This document shows, piece by piece, positions 10,901-22,379 of a DNA stretch of 64,000 nt. Made by a program: the position numbers and the translations under genes. This stretch comes from Stachybotrys elegans (lineage: Eukaryota > Ascomycota > Sordariomycetes > Hypocreales > Stachybotryaceae): contig JAGPNK010000004.1 in the NCBI GenBank assembly GCA_020746835.1, forward strand, positions 2,046,001 to 2,110,000. Reading direction: 5' to 3'. The notes below the pieces were generated by a model, which ran no database searches, had not been told where the DNA came from, and saw nothing but the letters and a program-made list of their open reading frames with translations. Numbering within the stretch: the first letter of the stretch is position 1; each line of letters opens with the position of its first letter.

Positions 10901-11979
10901 CTACACGGCCTGTGTATCTTTGGTTTTGGAAGTAAAAGACAGAGACTTGATTTGACGTGCGACCACATCGTAGACTGTAAAGGCAATACCGCTTGAAAGC
11001 TGGTCGGGTGTCAGCAGGTTTCGGCGAGAAACCGGATCATGATATGCGGCGATACTTACTGTCAGCCTGACGAGTCGCGGCGAAGTGCCTCTCCAAAAGG
11101 CGAGGATGCCGTCATTTCTGAAAATCTGCGCAGTACAGTCGAGCATGCCCTTGTAACGCGCGTCGACACCCTGCATTCGCGTCTTGATGTTGTCAAACGG
11201 CATGGATGCATACCTTTGAGATGTTAGTCCCATTATTAGAAACGCCGAGATGTCACTTACACTGTGAAAACTCCACTGATTCCACCTATCACCAGAGTGC
11301 TTAATATGCCCTGCTTCGAGGACGGCCACCATGACGCCACTCGTTCTTGTAGCACAGCAAACGTCGTGAATCGGACCGCGCTATTCGTGCCCTGCTTGCA
11401 CAAGACAGGCGTCAGACCACTCCACAGACCGCGAACGCCCTCCTGCCGCACGAGCGTCGAAACCGCACCGGTAAAGGAGGGTGATTTTCCTGTTGCAGAG
11501 GCAGTGTGGATCATCTTTGTCTTGACGGCTTCACCGGGCGTCACGACGAGAATGCTCTCCGTCACACCAGCTGAAAGACCCGCCAGGACATTGACCCAGG
11601 CCTTGCGAGGCTGCTTGCTGCTGGTACCAGCAATGCCGTCGAGATAATTGCGCGTCGACTCGAAAGCCAGGAAACGGATGCCCGACTTGGCGGCATTCGA
11701 GGCCGCGAGGGCCTGCACGCCTGAGTAGATGCCTGTAACGCCCTGGGTTTGGACGGTAGAGCGCAGAATGGCGAGAGATGAAGGTGGCTTGGTGGAGGAG
11801 GATGATTTGGAGTATAGCTGACGTCTGGTTTTGGCAAATTCCGCAGGGTACTGGGCAAATCGATCAGTTTGCATGATCAAGTAGATACTCAACGCTGAGC
11901 AACTCACTGTAATCAACGTTTCTGACACACCCGCCACACCACCAGCAACAAACTTGCTAATAATGTCCTGAGAGTTCAT
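10901..11979 (-). CDS. Mitochondrial carrier, tricarboxylate (citrate) transporter type
   Basis: Four exons (11979-11908, 11850-11261, 11213-11060, 10999-10901) join to 304 residues, the normal size for this family. Introns are 57, 47 and 60 nt. All three mitochondrial-carrier signatures P-x-[DE]-x-x-[KR] are present: PAEFAK after the first helix, PGEAVK in the middle repeat and PFDNIK in the third. The segment Lys-Thr-Arg-Arg-Gln-Leu after the first signature and the Ser-Gly-Ile-Arg-Phe-Leu-Ala-Phe block in helix 2 match fungal citrate/tricarboxylate carriers of the Ctp1 group, which exchange citrate for malate across the inner mitochondrial membrane. The last exon uses the CCAG acceptor ending at 11000; an AAG acceptor seven bases further on would break the frame. 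The exact substrate is inferred by resemblance. Confidence 0.87.
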
Positions 11980-12487
11980 AGTGGAATGATATGAAACGAT
12001 ATGCACAGAACCCAATTGTCCGTATCAATAATCTAGAGGTGGAAGAGAAAAGTCAAGCATCCGTCAGCTGTTTCGCAAGATATGCTCGGCAGGTCTCCAG
12101 AACGTCTTGGCTTTAAACCTTGCGGCATCCAAAAGAAGCAGCCGTATTCCCGAATGGAGAGATCAGAGCGTTTGGCGAGCCCTTGGCTCCTTGTATTGGG
12201 GTGTAAGTCGCCGTGTGCAGCAACGACCTCGGTCAAGTTCCGTGAGACAACAAGTCCCTCGCGAATCCTCTCGGTCAACTTCCGAGCCAAGTGCCGCTTT
12301 CGCAGCATCTTGTTCTGAGGTTACAAGTCTGATATACTGTTTATGTGCATAGAATGAAAGTGTACGTGGATGGCGTCCTTGCAATATGTTGAGACGAACA
12401 AGAAAGTTATACCATTGGAGCAATTCTCGCTACGCTATTTATCCATATCCACTCAATCCTTTCTTGATCCCACGATACATAGCAGGA
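11980..12487. other. Intergenic between two minus-strand genes
   Basis: This holds the promoter side of the carrier gene and the 3' side of the subtilase gene. Several frames of 60-90 codons overlap each other here and none shows family similarity or splice structure. Confidence 0.55.
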
Positions 12488-13799
12488 TTAGGCGCCCAGG
12501 GCGTTGTAGGCCATGCGGTTCCAGCTTCCCTGAGGATCCGCAACAACATTCTTGACAGAAGCGCCGAAGATGCGGTTGCTGACGGCAACATAGCCAGACA
12601 GGTTCTCCTTTGTGATGAAGTAGGCGGCAAGGCCAGCGACGTGAGGCGCCGCCATGCTCGTGCCGGCAAGGTACATGGTCTGGGTCGTGCTCGTGTGCCA
12701 CGCGCTGAGGACACCGACACCGGGCGCAAAGATGTCGACGTAGCTGCCGTAGTTGGAGAACCAGGCGCGGTAGTTGGTCGCCTCAACAGCGCCGACGGTG
12801 ATGGCCGTGGGCGCAGAGGCGGGCGAGTAGAAAGTGCTGTCGTCGTTGGAGTTGCCTGCCGAGACGACGACCGTCACGCCCGCGTCCGTGGCGGCCCTGA
12901 CGGCGGCGTTGACTGAGGCCGAGTACGAGCCGCCCAGCGACATGTTGACGACAGCCCTGCGGGCGACGCCACGCGACTTGGCGTTGTTGACGGCCCAGTT
13001 GAGCCCCGCGATGACGCCCGAGAAGCTGCCCGAGCCGTTCTTGTCAAGAACCTTGACAGCCACGACGGTCGTCTTCTTGGCGACGCCGTACGTCTTGCCG
13101 GCAATGGTACCAGCGACGTGCGTTCCGTGGCCGGCCTCGTCCGTGTTGGGCGAGCCAGAGATGAAGTTGGCGCCCCAGACGGCGCGGCCCTCGAACTCGG
13201 TGTGCGTGGTGCGGATGCCCGTGTCGACGACGTAGACGCGCGCCGTCGAGCCGCCCGAGTTGTCATAGTAGTAACCCGACAAGAACCTGCCGCTGTTGCC
13301 GCCAGCTTGGCGCGAGATGCGGGCGAGGCCCCAGGGAGCGTTGGGCTGCGTCACGGCAGCGCGCTTGTCAAACTCGTGGCTGGCGGCCACGCCCGTGATG
13401 TTGACGATGGTGTCCTTCTCAATGTAATCAATCTGCCAAAGGAGTTAGTGACCGAGTTTTTCTTTTCCCCATGCAGGGGAGAGAGGGAGAGTCTCATGTT
13501 ACCAGGTCAGAGTTGATGATGTCCTTGAGCTCAGCGCTCGAGATCTTGACGACGTAGCCCTGAAACTTATCGATGCTGATGGTCTCCACGACGCCATTCT
13601 TCTTACTCTTCTTGGCCTTCTTGGTGATGGCATCTTCGTGCTGCTTGCGCTTGGCGGCATCGACGCCGGGCTTGTAGGCGACGATGTAGCTCTCCGGGAT
13701 GGTGATGTCGGCGGAGACACCATCGTTCTTGATGGGTGCGCCGGCGAGAGCGAGGGCGACGAGCCCGGTAAGGCTGCAGAGGGTAGCCGAGAACTTCAT
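12488..13799 (-). CDS. Secreted subtilisin-like serine protease (proteinase K type)
   Basis: Two exons (13799-13503 and 13432-12488; 70-nt intron) give 413 residues. Residues 1-20 are a signal peptide with a hydrophobic core ending Leu-Ala-Leu-Ala-Gly. Residues 35-105 match the I9 propeptide (a Tyr-Ile-Val-Ala-Tyr-Lys strand and a Phe-x-Gly-Tyr segment), which chaperones and inhibits the enzyme until cleaved. The mature S8 domain starts near residue 124. The catalytic triad is visible as Asp169 in Val-Asp-Thr-Gly, His201 in GHGTHVAG and Ser358 in GTSMAAPHVAG; Asn293 fills the oxyanion position. The length and motif spacing match the extracellular alkaline proteases of fungi (proteinase K, Alp1 and cuticle-degrading Pr1 types). 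It should act outside the cell in protein breakdown for nutrition or host or substrate invasion. A TATA-like box precedes it. Confidence 0.95.
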
Positions 13800-15035
13800 C
13801 GTAGCGTTTCTTTAAGCAAGTGAAGAAGAAGAAGCTTCGAATGAATGAAGAGTGAGCTCTGTGCTGGTGATGAGGATGAGGATGAGGATGGATGAGAGCT
13901 GGATGGACGGGTCACCATCAACCTCTTATACTTCTTCCCATCTTCATGAATATTCCTCGTCCGCGGATCTATTTCTTTCTGTCGTTGCAATGTTAGGCTC
14001 GTAGCTTCTCAGCAATGCCCGACTCCCGGGGTAGCGAATGGAATCCAGACCGTCGGGTACTCCAGGGGGCTAGGAGCCTCCATCGTAGCCCTCGTCTCCT
14101 ATCACGACACAGTCTTTTTCAGCCTCAAGTCCTGGTCGGGCGCGTCTCCTATCTGCCATACCCAATCTGGCAAACAGTAAGCCTCCGCCATGGCCACAAC
14201 TGAGGATTCTAGGACGCATTCATCATGACAGCCTCCCAGCTGTAGCCCGGCCTCAGCCGCTCCGGTCTAGACCCCCTTACCCCTGACACTACGCGCCTGG
14301 CCAGGCCCCGTCGAAATAAATCATGCAAGCCACGTCACGATGACCAAGCTACAGGCGGTATGGCCCCTAGAAAATCAGCCTCGTGCGGTAATTGCTCTCC
14401 TTCTTTTCTTTTCTTTTCATGGCTGGACACTGCCCTAGAAGCGTTTACAGGGGGCCGTCGTAGCCTCGAAAGTTTTTGGTCCAGCTGCTGAACTATCACC
14501 AGTAGTTGACGGGAGCGCATGACTAGTTGTAGTACTAAGCGCTACTGTCCTCAGCTGGCCAAGTATAAGTCGGGAAGACGCACGGTGGCTGCACTTTAAT
14601 CCAACGGCTGCAAATAAGCTACTCAGCCAGCCAGCTAGTTTGCTTTTGCTCAACTGAAGCGGTCAGATGCAGTAATTAATTGCTCATGTGTGCGACAAAT
14701 CAGCCTCGCCTTTGCACGAGAGCCGGCGCAATATATCTCGTAATGGGTTGATGCCATAGCAAAGGCAGCCAATCTCAAACCACGACATCCGTGTTTCCAT
14801 CACGCCAGACAAGAATACGAGCTTGAATGCATCCGCACAGCCGCGGAAAAGCAATCACAATCATTCGTGAGCTACTGAAATCATCAGCCGCACCCAGGAC
14901 CTTCATGTGTGCGTAGAACAGCCTACTGTACGCCATGTCATGCGCTGCCTGAGATTGGGCGTTAGCACGAGACAAGTCGTTGACCATGGCTGACCGAAAG
15001 TAATTCCATTACCCAACAAATCTGTTTTCAGAAGT
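13800..15035. other. Intergenic region
   Basis: Promoter of the subtilase at the left and 3' flank of the ankyrin gene at the right. The centre (about 14000-14900) has no gene I can support; minus-strand frames of 60-70 codons there lack any recognisable feature. Confidence 0.55.
13924..13930 (-). promoter_or_regulatory. TATA-like box of the subtilase gene
   Basis: TATAAGA on the minus strand, about 125 bases upstream of the ATG at 13799, a common distance in filamentous fungi. A GATGAG-type hexamer run near 13868-13892 lies between it and the ATG, in the leader. Confidence 0.45.
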
Positions 15036-16910
15036 TCATGCATCTGCCGTCTCGTTGGCTTCCCAGAATATCTCATCCACCAGCTCTCCATCCTCCTCGG
15101 AGGAACGAATCTCGGTCCTGCGTTGATCCACCAGCGCCTGCATATAGGCATAGTATTTCTTGGCCGTCCATCTTGTCTCCCGGAGGTATGCATACATGGA
15201 ATCGACATCCGCTTCCCAAACATCTTCAAGGTCTTGTTCTAGTACACCATCGTAGTCAGGGTCTGATTCGGGGTCGTAGTCTGGCACAATTTCCTCGCTG
15301 CCCCTCTTCAGAAGCAGATTCACAATGTCAATGTAGCCCAGCCTCGCTGCATGCTGCAGCATAGTCCAGCCAAGATAGTCCTCTGCGTCGATGTCACTAA
15401 AGTGTTCTAGACCCAACAGGACCGCCACGGCAGCGGTGTTTCCTGCACGGATGGCTACGTGCATCAAACTCCACTCGTTCTTCCATGGCTCACTGCCTGA
15501 CCTTGAAGTCGATGCGCCCAACGCCAAGAGACTGGACACATCCTCACCGCTCCCCGACAGAATAGTCCTCTGAAGAACAGTCTCACCGTCGGGGTCACGA
15601 AACTCAAGATCAAGAAACGTACGGTTATCGGAGAAGATGCTCAAAAAGTCCTGGATGCTGCCGGTTGACTCGGGATTTCGAGCCATGGGCGCGCCGGGGT
15701 AGAAGAGATAAAACGCAGGCGTCCAGCCTAGACTACTCACGTAATCGCCCTTTGCCTCATAATGCACCAGAAGGCGGGTGACGTCAAGGTTGCGTTGATA
15801 TAGCGCCCACTGTAGAGGGCTAGTCTGATTCTTGCCATACGGGGAGTTCGCGACTTTCTTCTCTTGCTCGAGGAGAAACTTGACAACACCAGTATGCCCC
15901 ATATTCACTGCGTGGGATAGTAGAGACAGATTGTCGGGAGTGACGTCCCAGGGGCTGGCCAGGTTCTTGGCAAAGAGTTCCTGGATCTTGCCAACATCCC
16001 CTATCTGACAGGCTCTCATGATTGCGCTGTCAGCAGGTACCACATTGGTCATACAAATAATGGGCTCGAGAAGAAAGAAGCCGTTGCGAAAGTGTAAAAT
16101 AAGGTCCACGAGTATAGCGATGCGGCGTCTTCCCCGCCGAGCTGGCAACTGGAGACGGGCAGAGACCTTGACCATCTTGCTGTGCGATCTTTCTACGTGC
16201 AAAACAGATCTGTTTACCCCTAAAAGGGTGACGTATCCCGGCAGCTCTGTGATGGTAGACTTGGACGGCTGGCTCTTTGGTTGCGAGGGTAACGCAGCTA
16301 TTTCGTCTTGCTGTTTGAGGGCTCCTTTTCGCAGTAGAGGAGCTGGAGGATGGGCTCGGGAGGATTTCTTCTCGATTTCCAGTTCGACGCGCTCAATACT
16401 TTGAAGAATAAGGGCTGTTTGAGAGTAGACAGTGTGCTGCAATGGCCTGTATGTGTCAGCTCCTTGCAAGCTCGGAAGACCGGTGCATCACACTGACAGC
16501 TGTTTAATCATAATGAGTGCAACAAGAAGTTGTTGGCTCGTCTCCAGCCTCTTCTCAAGCTTTCCGATCGCCTCACGGTTAACAAGAGCCCATTTGAATC
16601 GGTCCAGCGTCTTTCTTGCCCCGCGGATCTTTTGATGCTCTGTGCGGATTGCTTCAACACAATGTTCTACCTCCAGCAGCGCATATCGTAGCGATGCATG
16701 GTCTGCGTTAGGGATGGAAGATTCGACTTTGAGCCTCGAGATGTGCGTCGCAAGACTTTCGACTGCGGCGATATGACCGCAGAGCCGCTGATACTCCTCT
16801 GGCGCATCGCGAAAAGCTTGGTAGAGGTCAGCCGTAGTCTTGACGAGACGCACAGCAATGTCGGTTATTCCGAGGGCGGCACCCGCGCCGCCCATGAGCT
16901 CGAGAGACAT
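15036..16910 (-). CDS. Ankyrin-repeat protein with STAND-like helical N-terminus
   Basis: Two exons (16910-16498 and 16446-15036; 51-nt intron with GCTGAC branch) give 607 residues. The first 130 or so residues are an all-helical domain beginning with a Gly/Ala-rich hydrophobic stretch and a Leu-Tyr-Gln-Ala-Phe segment, like the N-terminal domains of fungal NLR and ankyrin signalling proteins. A variable Ser/Lys/Arg-rich region follows, then from about residue 300 to 520 at least five ankyrin-like repeats (for example Ser-Pro-Leu-Gln-Trp-Ala and Thr-Met-Leu-Gln-His-Ala-Ala-Arg-Leu-Gly-Tyr). The tail is acidic with aromatic residues and ends Asp-Ala. Ankyrin repeats bind other proteins; the N-terminus may be the signalling half. 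No NTPase domain is present. It is divergently arranged with a small Ser-rich ORF 534 bases away. Confidence 0.8.
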
Positions 16911-17444
16911 GACGCGCAGTCGCCGTCGCGGATAGCTGAGAAGTCGGACAGATGGAGGATGATTGTGCGAACCAGCAGAACGGCAGAGGAAAGTCCTTGG
17001 TCTAAGCCTACACAAGCGAAGCCCTCGATCTTGGAGCGAGGGGAAATGGAAAAAGGCAACGGAGCTAAGCCAAGTTTTCAGGTTGGAAGCTGCATAATGA
17101 TGCCACACACATGGCCGACTATGGACTAAGCTGGGATAAAGGTTCGTCTTATCGTACATACCCCGGGCAATTGCTGACAATTGTAAGGCGAGTGGCGTTG
17201 AGGGACCAACCATGCTCGTTTCCCGACACACTCGATGATAGTATGACGTCCAATGATTCAACCACAGCCCAGCAGCTGAAAACTGCAGAGCACCAACAAA
17301 GGACACCAGGAGATATGATGCGGGATATAAAATCGAGCAGCCTCCTCGTGTAATACCCATACATCTGTGAACTCCAAGTGCTCTTGTACCAAGCTCAGCT
17401 ACACAAACTCATTCTTGAAACACCGCTTTTGATTATATATTATC
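16911..17444. other. Bidirectional promoter region
   Basis: The 534 bases between the divergent ankyrin gene and the small Ser-rich ORF. Apart from the TATA box and the TGACGTCCAAT string there is no further feature I can support. Confidence 0.5.
17326..17332 (+). promoter_or_regulatory. TATA box ahead of the small Ser-rich ORF
   Basis: A perfect TATAAAA about 119 bases upstream of the ATG at 17445. A TGACGTCCAAT string (CRE-like half plus CCAAT) lies further upstream near 17244-17254. This is the best-formed core promoter in the window and supports transcription of the short gene. Confidence 0.5.
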
Positions 17445-17747
17445 ATGTCTTCCGCGCCAAAGTTCGGTGCACGTACAGACCGCGACGCGCGTGTCACTGA
17501 CACGAGCTCTTCCTCCTCTTCCTCCAATACCAGGAGCTTTTCCGACACTCTGAGGAGCTTCGTTGACTTCTCGGGCTCAAGCGGGGGATCTTCCTCTGGC
17601 GGGACCAGACCCTCGACCTATGACAGCAACCAAACTAGAGGGCAGGGCAGTATGAGAGTCCGCGACATTCAGGTGCCTACAAGCACCAGGAGCAATGTTC
17701 AGAGAAACCTGCGTTTTGGAGGTTATGGCGACCGCTCGGGAAATTGA
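17445..17747 (+). CDS. Small Ser/Arg/Gly-rich protein, unknown
   Basis: A single exon of 100 residues behind a good TATA box, with ATG in a favourable context (ATC before it). The protein is predicted to be disordered: a run of seven Ser near residue 22, then Gly/Ser and Gln/Asn/Arg-rich sequence ending in an Arg-Asn-Leu-Arg-Phe-Gly-Gly-Tyr-Gly segment. No signal peptide or membrane span is seen. It does not match a family I know. The low complexity means it could be chance, but promoter and start support a real gene. Its divergent pairing with the ankyrin gene may be meaningful. Confidence 0.45.
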   Translation: MSSAPKFGARTDRDARVTDTSSSSSSSNTRSFSDTLRSFVDFSGSSGGSSSGGTRPSTYDSNQTRGQGSMRVRDIQVPTSTRSNVQRNLRFGGYGDRSGN

Positions 17748-18742
17748 TAAGGGCTGAGACACATCACTGGATTGGATAGAGTAGCCACGGCAAGATGAGA
17801 GGTCGAAGAGCATATCCAGTCGATGTAGGATAGCAGTTTGAAATATCAGTCCATCTCTGGTGAACAGACTCCTTGTAGATCCTATTACAAGATGTAAGGC
17901 TGAAAGGCCGTTCAAGCTGCTTGTGGTAGAATACTTATGGAACGTATTTGTCGAGGTACAAATACATTCCCGAGAAATCCAAGCTTATCGTAATAAGTGG
18001 ACTCGACAAAATGATTTGAAACCCCTCTAACGTGCCAATTGTTCATCTGTTACAGGAGAAGAGACAATCAACATAAAGCGACATAACTGGACAACTCAAG
18101 CCACCCATTCTTCCCGTCACAACATCAATAGCACGACTAAATCAAAAGCGACTGAAAGAAACAGTGATATAGGGTATTGATGCCTATAATTACTCTTGCA
18201 GTGGAAAGAAAAGAATCGGCCCCCCGAGACACCAAAGCGGTCAAGAGGACTGAAGAGACAAGAGTTGACGAGTAGCCGGGACATGAAGAAAGAAAGAAAA
18301 TTATGAAAACAGCTGATTGTCGGTTTCAGTCATACGTCATTCATTCAGCTGAAGAGAAAGGAAAAAAGAAAAAGAAAAAAAAAGGAAGAAGAAAAGTTGA
18401 TATCTTGCTCGTGAATGGATTGGATTAGCTAACCCCTCTCGATTGCCTTGATTGCCCCTTCTCTCTCCGGGTAACCGAAAATAGTAGGACGGCCCCTTCC
18501 AGTCGCTGGCCCCGCCCTGTAGCTGCACCCCTACAGCTACCACAGGTACCAAGTTGGGCAACCACTCTCCACCGCCCTTGACTTCATCATTCAAACCCCA
18601 CCAACGTGGCAGCAACCATTTGTCCATTTGTCCAAACCTCAAAAGCCCATCCCAGGCGAGCCCTCTTCCACCACACTACCTCCCTCTACTCCCCCTCCCC
18701 ACATCGTCAGTCACATTACTTGAGGCTGTGCCTCTGCCTGCC
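17748..18742. other. Intergenic with polypurine tract
   Basis: 3' flank of the small ORF and promoter/5' UTR of the GDP-mannose pyrophosphorylase-like gene. An A/G-rich tract (about 18352-18396) and C/T-rich leader sequence (about 18640-18740) are present. No gene is supported. Confidence 0.55.
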
Positions 18743-20200
18743 ATGTCGCTGCAGGTCCCCCATCGCATCAAGGACGCCCAGGGCGCCTCCACCAAGGCCG
18801 TCATTCTGGTACGTCTCGACACCAACAATCCTCCTCCCACCTCCCTCCTAACCAGTTCTTCTTCTCCAGGTCGGCGGTCCTTCCAGAGGCACCCGCTTCC
18901 GCCCCCTCTCGCTCGACGTCCCCAAGCCCCTCTTCGAAGTCGCCGGCCACCCCATCATCTGGCACTGCCTCGCCTCCATCGCCCGCGTCCCCAACAAGCA
19001 GATCCAGGAGGTCTACATCATCGGCTACTACGACGAGTCCGTCTTCCGCGACTTCATCAAGGACTCGGCCAAGGAGTTCCCCGCAGTCACCATCAAGTAC
19101 CTCCGCGAGTACGAAGCCCTCGGCACCGCTGGCGGCCTCTACCACTTCCGCGATGCCATCCTCAAGGGCCGCCCCGAGCGCCTCTTCGTCCTCAACGCCG
19201 ACGTCTGCTGCTCCTTCCCCCTCGAGGAGATGCTCCGTCTCTTCACTGAGAAGGATGCCGAGGCAGTCATTCTCGGCACCCGCGTGAGCGACGAGGCCGC
19301 CACCAACTTTGGCTGCATCGTCTCCGACGCCCACACCCGCCGTGTCCTCCACTACGTCGAGAAGCCCGAGTCCCGGATTAGCAACCTGATCAACTGCGGT
19401 GTCTATCTCTTCGCCACAGAGGCCATCTTCCCCTCTATTCGTACCGCCATCAAGCGCCGCACCGACCGCCCTTCGCGCCTCGTCTCCTACCCCTCCTCCG
19501 ATAACCTCGAAAACAGCTATGTCCTGCCCGAGCTCGGCGACGACGATGACGACGATGGTAAGAAGAATCTCATCATCCGTCTCGAGCAGGACATCCTCGG
19601 AGACATGGCCGACAGCAAGCAATTCTTTGTCTACGAGACCAAGGACTTCTGGCGCCAGATCAAGACGGCCGGCTCAGCTGTCCCCGCCAATGCCCTGTAC
19701 CTGCAAAAGGCTTGGCAGTCTGGCAGCGACGAGCTCGCCCAGCCCAGCGCCAACATCGTCCCTCCCGTCTTCATCCACCCCACCGCCGAAGTTCACCCTA
19801 CAGCCAAGCTCGGCCCCAACGTCAGCATTGGACCCCGCGTCGTCATCGGTGCCGGTGCCCGCGTCAAGGAGAGCATCGTCCTCGAGGACTCGGAGATCAA
19901 GCACGATTCCTGCGTCCTCTACTCCATCATCGGTTGGGGCAGCCGTGTCGGCGCATGGGCACGCGTCGAGGGCACACCCACCCCCGTCGGCAGCCACTCC
20001 ACCAGCATTATCAAGAACGGTGTCAAGGTGCAGAGCTGCACCATTCTCGGCAAGGACTGTGGCGTGGGCGACGAAGTCCGCGTGCAGAACTGTGTCTGCC
20101 TGCCCTACAAGGAGTTGAAACGAGTAAGCCTGCCATACTCGTTGTTACTAGAATGCTTACTAACAGCAAATAGGACGTCGCCAATGAGGTCATCATGTAG
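18743..20200 (+). CDS. GDP-mannose pyrophosphorylase-like protein (GMPPA type)
   Basis: Three exons (18743-18808, 18870-20123, 20174-20200) join to 448 residues. Intron 1 (61 nt) interrupts just ahead of the nucleotidyltransferase loop, which reads Gly-Gly-Pro-x-Arg-Gly-Thr-Arg-Phe-Arg-Pro-Leu once spliced; the last exon encodes only eight residues (Asp-Val-Ala-Asn-Glu-Val-Ile-Met). The N-terminal two thirds form the NTP-transferase fold with Asn-Ala-Asp-Val in the active site; the C-terminal part is a left-handed beta-helix built of hexapeptide repeats. The length and the long acidic insert (Asp run near residue 270) favour the alpha-type protein, which in animals regulates the catalytic GMPPB subunit; the fungal homologues are less studied. 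It would supply or control GDP-mannose for glycoproteins and cell-wall mannan in the cytosol. The next gene is a nucleotide-sugar transporter, tail to tail. Confidence 0.9.
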
Positions 20201-20783
20201 GCAACGACGATGGGTTCCCCAGAAAAGAATGTTGGCTTCAAAATACCCCAAAATTCCACTGCGCAGATCATTCGATCTAGCCAATAAATATAGATTATGA
20301 CGCGATTCCAAAATAAAATGGGCCAAATCACCAACAAGCAACGTCCGCGTGTTATGCGAATGCGTCGCGAGAAAAGCCATATCATGATCCATCACACAGT
20401 GCACAGCGTCTTCCTAGGAACACGGTCTCTATTGCAACCTGCTAATGTAGCCAATCCTGCCTATCCAAGCATGCCTGTTGTACCTATGGATGATAAAAAC
20501 CCTCCGGGGTATATCCAATCCCATCATCCTGTACAAGAATTCCCTCTCGTCTAGATCTCATTGCCCCGTACTGTCTTTTGCGGGGTGAGCTTGCCGGTCT
20601 AATAACCCAAACTCCACGGATGACAACAGTTGCTGTTTGTTTCCACCCTCCCTGTCCAGAAAATGCGCCTATGTACATTTCATTTCGAATGTAGACGAGA
20701 AGTGATTCTCAATCTCACTTGTTTCCGTGATTTTTCCCAATCTCTTTGATTCATTCATGTCGTAAATAATAAAACGTGTCTCG
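20201..20783. other. Convergent 3' region
   Basis: Shared 3' flank of the GDP-mannose pyrophosphorylase-like gene and the nucleotide-sugar transporter. AT-rich, with no supported gene. Confidence 0.6.
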
Positions 20784-22379
20784 TTAATCGTCATTCTCCA
20801 AGACCAGCCGTGTGCGACTCGGCTGGCGAGGGAGCATGGGGCTGTTGGGCCGGCTGGAGGAAATGCCGAGGCCCTTTACATCAAAGGGGTCAAGGGTGAG
20901 GCGGCCGCGATCGGGCATGTGCTTGGGTGCGAGCCGCGGAGTGTGGGGTTTCTCTACCAGGGGCTTCTCAAAGGAGGCGATCCTGATGGGAGGAGGGCGG
21001 TGAATGCCACGGTCCGAGTTGGAGTAAAGGTAGGTGGCGAGCATGACGAACGAGGTGCCAATGAGGAACTGCCAAGTCAGTACAAGTTTCAGGGGTGCTG
21101 TGCGACACGGAAGCTCACAGTGATGGTGACGTCAAACTCAAACATCCACATGCTGATGATGAAGCTGACAATGATGCTGATGCTGGTAGCAAAGTTTTTG
21201 ACAATGTTGCCGACGTCGCGAATGACAATGCTGGCGATGAGGCCGCCAAATGCCTGTAACACCACCACAGTCCAGACCACCCAGTTGTAGCCCTCGAAGA
21301 AGCCGTGCTCCTGGATTTCACTGCCATCTTGCCAGATGACACCGCCAATCAGGGCAGCGATGATGGAGTAGAAGCTCAGTTGAACATTGCGGATCCACAC
21401 GCTAGCCTGGAACGGGCTTTCTTTGAGAATCTTCTCAAAGTAGACACCAGCGAGTCCTGAGACAGCAGCAGCAACAAGGACGGAGGTGACGCCGACAGAG
21501 TAGTTCATCATGGGGTCGACAGGAGGCAGATCATCGTCGATGCCTTCGTAGGTGGCTGAGCGGCGCTCCAGGTGCGGTTCGGGTTCGATATCGGGGGTCG
21601 AGGCTTGCCCAATCTCGTGGTAGGACCGGGGGAAAAAATGATCCGTCATTTCGTGGTAAAAAACCGACTTGTCGACCGCATCGGAAGATGGCAGGGAAAC
21701 AATGCAGACACCAAGCGTGAGTATGACGAGCGAAACCCACCGCCTCATGTTGAGAGGTCGACGGAGAAGCAAAACACTGAACACGGCCGTGATGAGGATC
21801 TGCGAGCTTGTTAGCCGTTGTACAAGGGAGGACAAGCATGTGCGACAAACCTTGAGCTGGTAGAGCACCTGGAAGTGGACAGCATCCAGGTTGCTCACGG
21901 CGGTGTACTGGAGGATGTTCTGAAAAGTGTACAAGGCGGCCGGAATGGCAAGCTTCCACCCATCCCCAGCAAAGACTGCATTGTAGATCTGCTCGAAGAG
22001 GACCGTGGCGGGGGTGCTCGGGGCCAGTGTTTGTGAGGTTTCGTAGATGGCGAGGGTGAGCGAAACGGCGAGTTTGAGGACCTCATTGAGGAAAACAGCG
22101 GTCGAGGTGAAGTAGCGATGCGGGCCGGCGTAGGGCATGATTCGCGAGTAATGCATGATCTAAACTTGTCAGTCTCCGGTGCCGATGTTGTGAGGCACGC
22201 GACACAAAACGTACCAAGATGAGAACGGAATTTTGAAAGACGAGCTACACATCACGTCAGCACTGGCATCGCCCATCGCTCATGGCGCAAGTCGTGCGCA
22301 CCGTGATGAGAGCAGCTTGCTTGCCGACGCCCGTCGAAGAGCTGGCGGCGCCGGGGCCTCCGAGCTTTTTTTCCGCCAT
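20784..22379 (-). CDS. Golgi nucleotide-sugar transporter (UDP-galactose/UDP-GlcNAc type)
   Basis: Five exons (22379-22302, 22244-22215, 22159-21851, 21799-21119, 21068-20784) give 460 residues. Exon 2 is only 30 nt. Intron 3 (51 nt, GTTTGT donor, GCTAAC branch) has no stop and a length divisible by three, so an unspliced reading would add 17 residues. The spliced protein keeps the family's Tyr-Gln-Leu-Lys-Ile-Leu-x-Thr-Ala motif, Leu-Asp-Ala-Val-x-Phe-Gln-Val-Leu-Tyr-Gln and the Asn-Val-Gln-Leu-Ser segment. About ten membrane helices are visible, with a long loop after helix 5. The last about 75 residues are a Pro/Arg-rich cytosolic tail ending Asn-Asp-Asp, longer than usual. Such carriers swap cytosolic UDP-sugar for lumenal UMP in the Golgi. 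The substrate is inferred from resemblance only. Confidence 0.88.

Noticed and set aside
13868..13892. GATGAG hexamer run as a regulatory array
   Set aside because: Simple-sequence tract of only about four copies within the protease leader; no evidence of function.
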